Shown here piece after piece: positions 1 through 7,663 of a stretch of 64,000 bases of DNA (position 1 is the first letter of the stretch; every line of letters starts with the position of its first letter). Source of the stretch: Hominenteromicrobium sp964531265 (GTDB lineage: Bacteria > Bacillota > Clostridia > Oscillospirales > Acutalibacteraceae); NCBI GenBank assembly GCA_964531265.1, contig CAZHDW010000003.1, positions 62,001 to 126,000 on the forward strand, read 5' to 3'. Below the pieces are notes generated by a model, which did no database searches, had not been told where the DNA came from, and saw only the letters and a list, made by a program, of their open reading frames with translations. Position numbers and translations under genes: made by a program.

Positions 1-47
1 GAGTTTAAACAGGAATATATCAAATGTAAGGAAAGGAGGGCCATTCC

Positions 48-938
48 GTGTCAGATGAATTTGATGCAGTAACCGATATTGAAGACGATGCATCTGTGCG
101 TGCAGCGGACAAAAGAGCCCGCAACAGAAAGCTGCTGATCTTCTACATAACGGCGTTCGCCGCAGTGGTTGTAGGAGCGGTGCTTCTGTGCATCTTTGTG
201 TTCTTCCGTGTGGATTCGGTAACGGTGGTCGGCGGCGAAAGCTACAGACAGGAGGATATCCTCAGCGTATGCGGAATAAACAGCGGCGACAACCTTGTGC
301 TGCTTTCAACCTCGGACAGGGAACAGGAGATAGAGCATCGTTTTCCGTACATTGAAAAGGTAGATATCAAAAAGAAGATACCCTCAAGCGTAGAGATCAT
401 TATAACCGAGGCCGAGACGGAGTATTCGATAGAGGCCGAGCAGGGCTATGTTTATGTAAGCAATGCCGGAAAGGTGCTTGAAATTGCGGCTGAGCCGGCC
501 CCGGGCAGTGCGGTTGTTACGGGAATCCGGGCTGTAAATACCGAGCCGAGCCAGACGGTGGAGTTTGAGCAGGACGAGGATGCACAGCTTTTTGAGGCAA
601 TAACCTCCCAGATAAACGAGAGAGATTTCAGCGGTATAACAAGCATCGACATGTCAAACAGATATGATATTACAATGCTGTATGATGACAGGATTGTGTT
701 CATATTCGGCAATACCACTGGTATGCAGTCGAAGATGGCATATGGCATAGAGACGCTGAATTATATGCTGAATGACGGCACTATTACCGGTGAAACTAAG
801 GGTGAAATAAACCTGACAATGGTTCCCGATAAGAAAAAGGTCGTGTATGGCGAGATAGTAGACGGACGGCAGAACACAGTGGTGATAGAGGGTGTTGCCG
901 GACGTGACAAAAAGGCTGCCGCAAAAAAGGAAGAGTAA
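48..938 (+). CDS. ftsQ: Cell division protein FtsQ/DivIB
   Basis: Bitopic divisome protein (296 aa) that links early and late septation proteins and acts in the membrane and periplasm-equivalent space. Visible are a charged cytoplasmic tail of about 30 residues, one membrane segment (about 30-52), and a POTRA-like domain starting with the VDSVTVVGG strand and running to about residue 125. A beta-rich region and a Lys-rich tail follow. The start is a GTG at 48 with a strong GGAGGG site just upstream. It is followed by ftsZ on the same strand, the usual order at the end of a Clostridia dcw cluster; no ftsA is seen. Sequence conservation in this family is low, so the call rests on architecture, POTRA signature and position. 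Confidence 0.85.
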   Translation: MSDEFDAVTDIEDDASVRAADKRARNRKLLIFYITAFAAVVVGAVLLCIFVFFRVDSVTVVGGESYRQEDILSVCGINSGDNLVLLSTSDREQEIEHRFPYIEKVDIKKKIPSSVEIIITEAETEYSIEAEQGYVYVSNAGKVLEIAAEPAPGSAVVTGIRAVNTEPSQTVEFEQDEDAQLFEAITSQINERDFSGITSIDMSNRYDITMLYDDRIVFIFGNTTGMQSKMAYGIETLNYMLNDGTITGETKGEINLTMVPDKKKVVYGEIVDGRQNTVVIEGVAGRDKKAAAKKEE

Positions 939-1271
939 GAACATGGGCCGAACCGCAGGGAGCATTTGCTTTGAGGCGGTTTTTCGGCGGTGTAAAGCAG
1001 AATACACTCTGTAAAGTAAAATTCTTTGCCTGCGGACGCTTTTTTTACGAGATTCGTCTTGCAATTTCAATAGAAAAGTGTTAAATTATAGGATATAAGC
1101 AATAGAATTTTTGCAGGATTCCGCTCAATGTGTAAAGGAGAAATACTTTACACATGTGCGTGGTTTGAATTTTCCGCATTTTTTCGGTGTTATCCGGCGG
1201 AAGAACTGTGAAGATAAAGTATTTTACCAGCCGCGAAATGGCTGAAGATTAATCCAAGGAGGAAAATGAAA
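939..1271 (+). promoter_or_regulatory. ftsQ-ftsZ intergenic region with 10-bp inverted repeat and promoter
   Basis: This 330-bp gap holds no gene. At 1128-1155 there is a perfect inverted repeat: ATGTGTAAAG, 8-nt spacer, CTTTACACAT. No T-run follows, so it resembles an operator or leader hairpin more than a terminator. A related TGTAAAG occurs upstream near 990-1015. A possible sigma-A promoter lies at 1165-1193 (TTGAAT, 17 bp, TGTTAT), which would give ftsZ its own transcript. Confidence 0.55.
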
Positions 1272-2393
1272 ATGCCCTTTGAAATCGATAACATGCTTGA
1301 AGAATATCCCCAGACCATTAAAGTTGTAGGTGTCGGCGGAGGCGGCGGAAATGCCGTTAACCGTATGGCAGATGCAGGCGTACAGCACGTTGAGCTCGTA
1401 TGCATGAATACAGACCGTCAGGCGCTGTCCCGTTCACAGGCTAAGACACGCGTTCAGATCGGTGAGAAGAATACACAGGGCCGTGGTGCAGGCTCCAAGC
1501 CCGAGGTAGGCAGCAAGGCAGCAGAGGAGAGCCGTGAGCTCATCGCTGCTACACTTAAGGGCGCAGACATGGTGTTTGTTACAGCCGGTATGGGCGGCGG
1601 CACAGGCACCGGCGCAGCACCCATCGTAGCTGAGATCGCAAAGGATATGGGCGCACTTACAGTCGGTATCGTTACAAAGCCTTTTGCTTTTGAGGGCAAG
1701 CGCCGTATGGAGCAGGCTGAGAAGGGCATTGCAGAGCTTCGCAAGCACGTTGACTCCCTGGTCGTTATCCCGAACGAGAGACTGAAGCTCGTCAGCGAGC
1801 AGCGCATCACTCTGGCAAACGCTTTCAGTGTTGCCGATGATGTTCTCCGTCAGGGCGTACAGAGCATTTCCGACCTCATCCAGATTCCGGGTATCGTTAA
1901 CCTCGACTTCGAGGACGTTAAGTCAATTATGCAGGATGCAGGCTATGCACACATGGGCGTAGGCCATGCAGCAGGCAAGGATAAGGCAGAGCAGGCTGCT
2001 GTTGCAGCTATCTCCAGCCCGCTGCTTGAGACTGCTATTGCAGGCGCTAAGGGCGTTATCATCAACATCAAGTCCTCTCCGGACATCTCCCTCGACGAGA
2101 TCGATACAGCTTCCAAGCTCATCACAGAGCGCGCAAGCGAGGATGCAAACATCATTTGGGGTGCTGCATTTGATGAGTCCATGGAGGATGAGATGATCGT
2201 TACCGTTATCGCTACAGGCTTTGACGGCATGAACGGCGAGAATGCACCGAAGGCTGCTGCACCGGTAAACGATGCAAATATCCTCGGCAATGTCGCTGTG
2301 ACGGATCCGAACGCAAGAGCATCCGTTAACCCGAACATCGTTGATGAAGATGACACCTTCTCCGACATTATGTCCATCTTCAACAAGAGATAA
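1272..2393 (+). CDS. ftsZ: Cell division GTPase FtsZ
   Basis: Tubulin-like GTPase that polymerises into the cytokinetic Z ring (373 aa). The tubulin signature GGGTGTGAAP, the N-terminal glycine loop VGVGGGGGNAVNRM and the T7 loop NLDFEDVKSIM are all intact, so it should be catalytically active. The C-terminal linker is short and the tail reads DDTFSDIMSIFNKR, which is unlike the common IPxFLR-type tail that binds FtsA and SepF. Two in-frame ATGs exist at 1266 and 1272; AAGGAGG at 1256-1262 is only 3 nt from the first but 9 nt from the second, so 1272 is preferred. An inverted repeat hairpin follows the gene. Confidence 0.97.
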   Translation: MPFEIDNMLEEYPQTIKVVGVGGGGGNAVNRMADAGVQHVELVCMNTDRQALSRSQAKTRVQIGEKNTQGRGAGSKPEVGSKAAEESRELIAATLKGADMVFVTAGMGGGTGTGAAPIVAEIAKDMGALTVGIVTKPFAFEGKRRMEQAEKGIAELRKHVDSLVVIPNERLKLVSEQRITLANAFSVADDVLRQGVQSISDLIQIPGIVNLDFEDVKSIMQDAGYAHMGVGHAAGKDKAEQAAVAAISSPLLETAIAGAKGVIINIKSSPDISLDEIDTASKLITERASEDANIIWGAAFDESMEDEMIVTVIATGFDGMNGENAPKAAAPVNDANILGNVAVTDPNARASVNPNIVDEDDTFSDIMSIFNKR

Positions 2394-2405
2394 TTTCAGT
2401 ACTTT

Positions 2406-2431
2406 ACAGGGTATCGGTTACGATACCCTGT
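2406..2431 (+). terminator. Hairpin after ftsZ
   Basis: Perfect 11-bp stem (ACAGGGTATCG / CGATACCCTGT) with a GTTA tetraloop. There is no T-run afterwards, so it may be a processing or stabilising hairpin, or a weak terminator, between ftsZ and the VOC gene. Confidence 0.6.
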
Positions 2432-2457
2432 CTTGATAAAACAGGGAGGATAAGTAT

Positions 2458-2850
2458 ATGAGTCTTATTAAGGGAATTCACCATGTCGCGGTAAAGCCGC
2501 GCAAATCACAGTATGCAGCCACAGTAAAGTTCTACACAGAGCTTCTCGAGCTTCCGGTAGAGCGTCAGTGGGGTGACCCGGAATGTCCGTGCATGATGGT
2601 CTCAACAGGCGACAACAGCCGCATTGAGATACTTCCTCAGGATGAGGACTGTGAGCTTGCACATGAGGGCAAGGTTGCCCACATAGCTCTTTTCACTGAT
2701 CATGTTGATGAGTGCATCAAGCGCATTTCCGAGGCAGGCTACAATGTAACAATTCAGCCGAATGATCTCAGCCTCGGCGATATGCCCGTTCGCATTGCTT
2801 TCTGCGACGGTGCAGCCAACGAGATAGTGGAGTTCTTCTGCGTTAAGTGA
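2458..2850 (+). CDS. VOC/glyoxalase-fold protein
   Basis: A 130-residue vicinal-oxygen-chelate protein of the glyoxalase/bleomycin-resistance type. It begins IKGIHHVAVKP and carries the fold's metal-ligand positions (His near residue 8-9, Glu near 57, His near 75 in KVAHIALF, Glu near the C-terminus in NEIVEFF). The fold binds a divalent metal and acts on small electrophilic or lactone-like substrates. The substrate cannot be told from sequence. GGGAGGA precedes the ATG. It sits between two hairpins, so it is probably read mainly as a short transcript downstream of ftsZ. Confidence 0.8.
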   Translation: MSLIKGIHHVAVKPRKSQYAATVKFYTELLELPVERQWGDPECPCMMVSTGDNSRIEILPQDEDCELAHEGKVAHIALFTDHVDECIKRISEAGYNVTIQPNDLSLGDMPVRIAFCDGAANEIVEFFCVK

Positions 2851-2871
2851 TCCTACATAAAACAAAATTCG

Positions 2872-2907
2872 GTTGCAGAGCTTAGCTTTTAGGCTCTGCA
2901 ACTATTT
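2872..2907 (+). terminator. Rho-independent terminator after VOC gene
   Basis: Ten-bp stem GTTGCAGAGC / GCTCTGCAAC with an 11-nt loop, followed by ATTTAT-type U-rich sequence. Confidence 0.75.
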
Positions 2908-2930
2908 ATCTGTACAAATATGGAGGTTCT

Positions 2931-4091
2931 ATGACAAATTTGATCCTGCGGATGTTTGTCCGCGACTGGGAGAATACCGATGACCCGGGTGTGCGCGAAG
3001 GCTACGGCCGCGTTGCCGGCCTGGTGGGTATCGTGACGAATTTATTGCTCTTTGCGGCGAAAATAATCATCGGTACACTGTTTGGAAGCGTCTCGATCAC
3101 GGCGGATGCCGTCAATAACCTTACCGACTCCGGCTCGGCCATCGTAACCATGGTTGGCTTCAAGCTTGCCGGAAAGCCTGCGGATGAGAAGCACCCGTTC
3201 GGCCATGCGCGCATTGAGTATCTTTCCGGCGTTATCGTTTCGTTCATCGTGCTGTTCCTTGGCTGGGAGCTTGGAACATCCTCGCTGCAAAAGATAATCC
3301 ACCCGGAGGAGAACAGGCTGACCGCCGTGGCCTTTGCAGTGCTACTGCTTTCGATAGGCGTGAAGCTCTGGCAGTGCATTTTCTATAAGACAGTCGGCAG
3401 AAGAATACATTCCGAGACGGTCGAGGCCACCTCAAAGGACAGCCGAAACGACGTTATATCCACAACGGTGGTGCTCATCGGTGGAATTATATCCGCACTC
3501 ACGAATGTCAACCTCGACGGCTGGCTCGGTGTGTTGGTTGCGCTGTTCATTCTGTTTTCCGGTATTCAGCTCATTTTGGATACAGCCGACCCTCTGCTCG
3601 GCGCCGCACCGGATAAGGAGCTTGTGGAAGAGATACATAATAAGATTATGTCCTATGAGGGCGTTATCGGCGTGCATGACCTTGCCGTGCACAACTACGG
3701 CGTGGGGCGCTGCTTTGCAAGCGTGCATTGCGAGGTAAATGCGGAGCACGACATAATGGAGAGCCATGACCTGATAGATAATATCGAAAGGGACTTCAAA
3801 TCAGAGGACGGAATAAACCTCGTCATACATCTTGACCCGGTGGTGGTCAATGACCCGAGAACGAATGCTCTGAAGACGGTGGTTAAGGAGCTTTGCGCGG
3901 AGCTCTATCCTGAAGCCTCGATACATGATTTCAGAGTGGTTTGGGGCGTAACACATTCCAATCTTGTTTTTGACATGATGGTACCCTTCTCCGTGCACGA
4001 AAGCGATGAAGCCGTTACGGAGAATGTTGAAAGCGCCATATGCAGGCTTAATTCCACCTACAGGCCGATAATTACCGTCGACCGCGGATGA
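2931..4091 (+). CDS. Cation diffusion facilitator exporter (Mn-like type)
   Basis: CDF-family metal/proton antiporter (386 aa): six membrane segments in the first 210 residues, a cytoplasmic ferredoxin-like domain (about 215-300) and an extra C-terminal domain. Aligned by eye with E. coli YiiP, TM2 has Asn (ADAVNNLTD) where YiiP has Asp45 and keeps Asp at the Asp49 position. TM5 has DSRND, with Asp in place of His153. This Asn-Asp-Asp-Asp quartet is the pattern described for Mn exporters such as MntE, not the D-D-H-D of Zn/Cd exporters. I therefore infer Mn(II) efflux, from the motif only. TGGAGGT precedes the ATG. Confidence 0.9.
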   Translation: MTNLILRMFVRDWENTDDPGVREGYGRVAGLVGIVTNLLLFAAKIIIGTLFGSVSITADAVNNLTDSGSAIVTMVGFKLAGKPADEKHPFGHARIEYLSGVIVSFIVLFLGWELGTSSLQKIIHPEENRLTAVAFAVLLLSIGVKLWQCIFYKTVGRRIHSETVEATSKDSRNDVISTTVVLIGGIISALTNVNLDGWLGVLVALFILFSGIQLILDTADPLLGAAPDKELVEEIHNKIMSYEGVIGVHDLAVHNYGVGRCFASVHCEVNAEHDIMESHDLIDNIERDFKSEDGINLVIHLDPVVVNDPRTNALKTVVKELCAELYPEASIHDFRVVWGVTHSNLVFDMMVPFSVHESDEAVTENVESAICRLNSTYRPIITVDRG

Positions 4092-4106
4092 TTTTTCCAC
4101 ATTGTA

Positions 4107-4137
4107 TTGACTTCGAGTGTACTTTAAGTGATATACT
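4107..4137 (+). promoter_or_regulatory. MerR-type promoter of the ferredoxin-AKR gene
   Basis: TTGACT (4107-4112) and TATACT (4132-4137) are separated by 19 bp, the long spacer typical of promoters remodelled by MerR activators. The spacer contains dyad elements (AGTGTACT; ACTTTAAGT). It shares its first nine bases, TTGACTTCG, and the 19-bp spacing with the MFS promoter at 5899-5929. Confidence 0.75.
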
Positions 4138-4167
4138 GGTAATACGAAATCTTTTGGAGGTGCTGTT

Positions 4168-5301
4168 ATGCGTTACAGAGAACTTGGTAAAACCGGCCTT
4201 ATGGTGAGCGAAATCGGCCTTGGAGCAGAATGGCTGGAGCGTCACGATACGGCAGGAGTAAAGAAAATAATCGACCGCTGCGCAGAGAACGGTATAAACA
4301 TCCTGGACTGCTGGATGTCCGAGCCGAATGTGCGCTCAAATATCGGTCTTGCAATTGAAGGCAGCCGCGACAAGTGGATTATTCAGGGTCATATCGGCTC
4401 GGCATGGATAGATGGACAGTATAAGCGTACACGCGAGATGTCCGAAGTCAAAACAGCCTTTGAGGATCTACTGACCCGTATGCGCACAGATTATGTCGAT
4501 CTCGGTATGATTCATTTTGTGGATGAAACAGCGGAGTTTGAATCCATAATCAGTGGCTCGTTCTATGAGTATGTGGAGGAGCTCAAGGCGAGCGGAAAAA
4601 TCCGCCACATCGGCATGAGCACCCACAGCCCGAAGGTGGCAAAAATGGCGGCTGAAAGCGGCAAGGTGGAGATGATAATGTTCTCCGTCAACCCGGCGTT
4701 CGATATGATTCCGGCTAACGGCGATGTATTTGCGGATCAGTACGACGAAAGTCTCGGCGGTATCGATGCTGAGCGTGCAGAGCTCTATCGTATCTGTGAG
4801 CAGAGGGGTATTGGTATCACGGTCATGAAGGGCTATGCCGGCGGCAGACTCTTCAATGCCGAAACCTCTCCGTTTGGAGTTGCTCTTACCCCGATACAGT
4901 GTCTGCACTATGCGCTGACACGCCCGGCTGTTGCAAGCGTTATGGCAGGCTTCAATGACGTTAAGCATGTTGATGAGGCTGTTAGCTATGAGAATGCATC
5001 TGAGGACGAAAGAGATTACGCAAGTGTTCTTGCAAACGCACCGCACCATGCTTACGGCGGCCAGTGTACATATTGTGGCCACTGCGCACCATGTCCGGTT
5101 GAAATCGACATAGCAATGGTAAACAAGCTGCTCGACCTTGCAAAGATGCAGGACGAGACTCCGGCTTCACTGAGAGAGCATTACAATGCGCTTTCCGCCA
5201 ATGCATCCGACTGCATCGGCTGTGCAGGCTGTGAGGAGCGCTGCCCGTTCCACGTAAATGTTGTGGAGCGTATGCAGGAGGCAGTAAAGATATTCGCATA
5301 A
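4168..5301 (+). CDS. Aldo/keto reductase with C-terminal two-cluster ferredoxin domain
   Basis: NAD(P)H-type aldo/keto reductase TIM barrel (about residues 1-290) fused to a bacterial ferredoxin-like tail (377 aa in all). The tail has CTYCGHCAPCP and CIGCAGCEERCP, ligand sets for two [4Fe-4S] clusters. In the barrel the start MRYRELGKTGLMVSEIGLG is typical of the family. The catalytic Tyr region is altered: the usual DTAxxYG reads DCWMSEPN here, so the classical Tyr is not obvious. Lys/His equivalents are not clear-cut either (IIQGHIG; MIHFVD). The clusters suggest electron exchange with a ferredoxin. It is monocistronic, with a MerR-type promoter upstream and a strong terminator downstream. 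Confidence 0.88.
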   Translation: MRYRELGKTGLMVSEIGLGAEWLERHDTAGVKKIIDRCAENGINILDCWMSEPNVRSNIGLAIEGSRDKWIIQGHIGSAWIDGQYKRTREMSEVKTAFEDLLTRMRTDYVDLGMIHFVDETAEFESIISGSFYEYVEELKASGKIRHIGMSTHSPKVAKMAAESGKVEMIMFSVNPAFDMIPANGDVFADQYDESLGGIDAERAELYRICEQRGIGITVMKGYAGGRLFNAETSPFGVALTPIQCLHYALTRPAVASVMAGFNDVKHVDEAVSYENASEDERDYASVLANAPHHAYGGQCTYCGHCAPCPVEIDIAMVNKLLDLAKMQDETPASLREHYNALSANASDCIGCAGCEERCPFHVNVVERMQEAVKIFA

Positions 5302-5338
5302 TTTAAGCACCAAATGAGCAAGTGCTTGTAAAATAATC

Positions 5339-5373
5339 GTGGAGCGTATCGGCATTGATACGCTCCACTTTTT
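5339..5373 (+). terminator. Rho-independent terminator after AKR
   Basis: Twelve-bp stem GTGGAGCGTATC / GATACGCTCCAC with a 6-nt loop, followed by TTTTT. Confidence 0.93.
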
Positions 5374-5391
5374 GTATTCGCATATGTACTT

Positions 5392-5435
5392 GGCTCTCCC
5401 TTTGGGAGAGTTGCCACCGCAGGTGACTGAGAGGG
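5392..5435. repeat. Possible interspersed palindromic repeat
   Basis: CTCTCCC-TTT-GGGAGAG followed by GCCACCGCAGGTGACTGAGAGGG resembles the short palindromic 'CTCCC...GGGAG...TGACTGAGAGGG' intergenic repeats I know from gut Clostridia genomes. Only one copy was seen in this window, so its repeat nature is recalled, not shown here. Confidence 0.5.
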
Positions 5436-5453
5436 CTTGTTCCCCGATTCATC

Positions 5454-5882
5454 TCATTCCTCGTCACTTGTGTATGCGGCAAGGTTTGCGGTGTCCTCTG
5501 CTTTGCCGTAAAGAATATCCTCGAAATGCTTTACCTTTGTGTCCATATATTCCGCCATCTCCATTGCTTCCTGCAATCGCTGATAGGCAAGCTTACGCTG
5601 TTTCAAAATGAATTCATAGCGCTCGCGGATAGTATCATCACCCTTATAGCACAGCTCGCAGTACTTCTTTACGTCTTCAATGGAAACTCCGCATCTGCGC
5701 AGGCATTTTATGCCGTGAATCCATTTGAGAGAGGCCTCATCAAATACGCGGCGATTGGCACTGTCCCTTTGGCAGGGGATGAGATTCTGGTCGGTGTAGT
5801 AGCGCAGTGTATGCTCGCTAAGTCCGCATATCTCGGATGCCTGCTTTACGCTGTATGTAGTTTTTTTTACTTTTTTCTGCAT
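5454..5882 (-). CDS. MerR-family transcriptional activator
   Basis: A 142-residue MerR regulator. The winged HTH (about 8-75) has YSVKQASEICGLSEHTLRYYTDQNLI, and is followed by the RR[VIL]F wing and a long dimerisation helix (about 80-130). The effector end lacks the Cys ligands of metal sensors, so a small organic or aldehyde signal is more likely than a metal. It is divergent from an MFS gene whose promoter has a 19-bp spacer; the AKR gene on its other side has a matching promoter. I infer that it activates both genes. The acidic C-terminus has no recognised domain. Confidence 0.92.
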   Translation of the reverse strand: MQKKVKKTTYSVKQASEICGLSEHTLRYYTDQNLIPCQRDSANRRVFDEASLKWIHGIKCLRRCGVSIEDVKKYCELCYKGDDTIRERYEFILKQRKLAYQRLQEAMEMAEYMDTKVKHFEDILYGKAEDTANLAAYTSDEE

Positions 5883-5898
5883 TTTTTGATTTACCCCA

Positions 5899-5929
5899 TT
5901 GACTTCGTGTTACTCGAACCTGTTAGTAT
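5899..5929 (+). promoter_or_regulatory. MerR-type promoter of the MFS gene
   Basis: TTGACT (5899-5904), 19-bp spacer, TAGTAT (5924-5929). The spacer holds GTT-N5-AAC dyad symmetry around ACTCG. Spacing and the TTGACTTCG start match the AKR promoter at 4107-4137, supporting one shared MerR regulator. Confidence 0.75.
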
Positions 5930-5976
5930 TATTTTACCACAGAGGAAAAAGCAATTCAACAGAGAGGAAGAAGAAA

Positions 5977-7151
5977 ATGACCGGGAAAAAATTGTGGAAC
6001 AAAAACTACATACTCGTGCTTACAGTATGTGCACTGGCGGCATTTACGCACAATGCCTTTACGACGATGTTTCCGATCTACGTGCTCGACATAGGCGGAA
6101 GCAACAAGGATACGGGTCTCATGATGGCGGCACTCACCGTGGCAGGCATGGTGACAAGGCTTTTTGCAGGCAGACTCATTGACAGCTGGGGCAGAAAGAA
6201 GACCTTTGTGCTCGGCAGCATACTCTTTACGCTCAACACACTCGGATATTGCTTCGTGACAAATATGACGGGCATATACATTCTGCGCTTCATGAACGGT
6301 GTCACTCAGGGCATATATTTTTCACCTCCGGCAACTATAATCGCCGATAATACCCCCGAGGATAAGCTTGTCGATGCAATGAGCTATTTCGGCATAGCAT
6401 CCTCAATTGCGATTGCCATTGCTCCGACCGCCGGCTCGGTGATATATGCATCAATAGGCCCGGTGGCGTTCTTTGCAGTCAGCTCTGTTTTTGCGGCACT
6501 TTCTGCACTGTGCTGCTTATTCATAAAGGAAACCTCTATCACCCGGAGAAAAAAGTTCCCGCACAGCAGCTCAGCATCAAGAAGCTTGCGTCCGATACCT
6601 TTGAATTCACCGCGCTGCTTCCGGCTGCGATATCCTTCTTTATCATGTTTGGCAGCAGCTCCGTTTCGAACTTCCTGCTTCCGTGCGGCGTGGAAAGAAA
6701 TATCTCAAGCATAAGTCTCTATTTCACAGTGAACAGCGTAACCGTAATAATCCTGCGTCTGTTCATGGGACGCATAGCGGAGAAATTCTCCGGTCGTACC
6801 CTTATAAGCGTTGGTCTGGTGCTTATTTCCGCCGGAATAGTCATCATAGCGGCGGCAAATTCGCTGGTTCTCGTTTTGGCAGCATCCGTTCTCCTAGCTA
6901 TAGGCACTACCTTTGCAACACAGCTCCTTCAGATACAGATACTTTCCGGTGCAGCGAATAGCCGCAGAGGTGCGGCAAATGCCACACTCGCGTTCTTCCA
7001 GGATATCGGAACGGGAATGGGCGCTGCTGTTTGGGGCGGTATCACCGATATCGGTTACGGTGTGGTATACGGCTTGTCCGCAATGGTGACCATGCTCGGC
7101 CTCGGCGTACATGCTGTCGGTAACCGTAAAAAGAACAACGGAGTAAATTAA
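5977..7151 (+). pseudogene. MFS transporter, reading frame broken near its centre
   Basis: Major facilitator permease with a typical N-terminal half (MTGKKLWNKNYILVLTVC, membrane helices 1-6, motif A-like GRLIDSWGRKK). After about residue 190, in the central cytoplasmic loop, translation must shift by -1 to reach the second half (helices 7-12, VPAQQLSIKKLASDTFEF to the stop at 7151). Without the shift the frame ends at 6714. The switch coincides with AGAAAAAAG, where A_AAA_AAG at 6549-6555 is in the phase required for -1 slippage. A one-base loss in the A-run (mutation or assembly error) is simplest; programmed frameshifting is possible. The ATG at 5977 has a GAGAGGAAG ribosome site. Probably exports a compound sensed by the divergent MerR. 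Confidence 0.85.
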
Positions 7152-7184
7152 GAGTTTAATAATATTCAGTAAAGGCGAATGTAT

Positions 7185-7598
7185 ATGGTCATCGAAAAAA
7201 GCAATAGTCTTTTTGATAGGGGAGAGCCGAACCCGTATGGCAAATTCTTTATCGGGAACTCCTATTTAGCAGCCCTTACCAATTTGAATGGTGTCGGAGT
7301 GATGAATGTTACCTTTGAGCCGTCGTGCAGAAATAACTGGCATGTTCATCATGGTGTTAACGGTGGCGGTCAGATATTGCTTATAACAGCCGGGCGAGGC
7401 TGGTATCAGGAGTGGGGCAAGGAGCCCAGAGAACTACACACAGGTGATGTTGTCTCCACACCTACGGGCGTTAAGCATTGGCATGGAGCAGCCAAAGATA
7501 GCTGGTTCTCACATATAGCGATAGAGGTTCCGTGTGAAAAAACCTTAAACGAATGGTTAGAGCCGGTTAGTGACGATGAATATTTGAAATTAAAGTAA
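7185..7598 (+). CDS. Small cupin-domain protein
   Basis: Single-domain cupin of about 137 residues. The two cupin motifs carry the usual metal ligands: NWHVHHG with Gln following (GGQILLI), and the later His pair in VKHWHG. Such proteins bind Fe, Mn or Zn and include small isomerases, decarboxylases and dioxygenases; the reaction here is unknown. Two in-frame ATGs exist (7179 and 7185); AAAGG at 7171-7175 is better spaced for 7185. It lies 33 nt after the MFS gene, so probably belongs to the same MerR-controlled transcript, and ends at a strong bidirectional terminator. Confidence 0.85.
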   Translation: MVIEKSNSLFDRGEPNPYGKFFIGNSYLAALTNLNGVGVMNVTFEPSCRNNWHVHHGVNGGGQILLITAGRGWYQEWGKEPRELHTGDVVSTPTGVKHWHGAAKDSWFSHIAIEVPCEKTLNEWLEPVSDDEYLKLK

Positions 7599-7606
7599 AA
7601 AAAACA

Positions 7607-7644
7607 GGCGCAGCAGCTTAAAATTGAGCTGCTGCGCCGTTTTT
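7607..7644. terminator. Bidirectional terminator between cupin and NagD-like genes
   Basis: Twelve-bp stem GGCGCAGCAGCT / AGCTGCTGCGCC, with TTTTT after it on the plus strand and an A-run before it that serves as the U-run for the minus-strand galA operon. Confidence 0.93.
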
Positions 7645-7663
7645 ATCGGGAGCTTTGTGTTAA

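Noticed and set aside
1..47. End of a preceding gene at the window edge
   Set aside because: Frame 1 stays open to a TAA at 70-72 and frame 2 to a TGA near 56, but 47 bases are too few to identify any product, so nothing is called.
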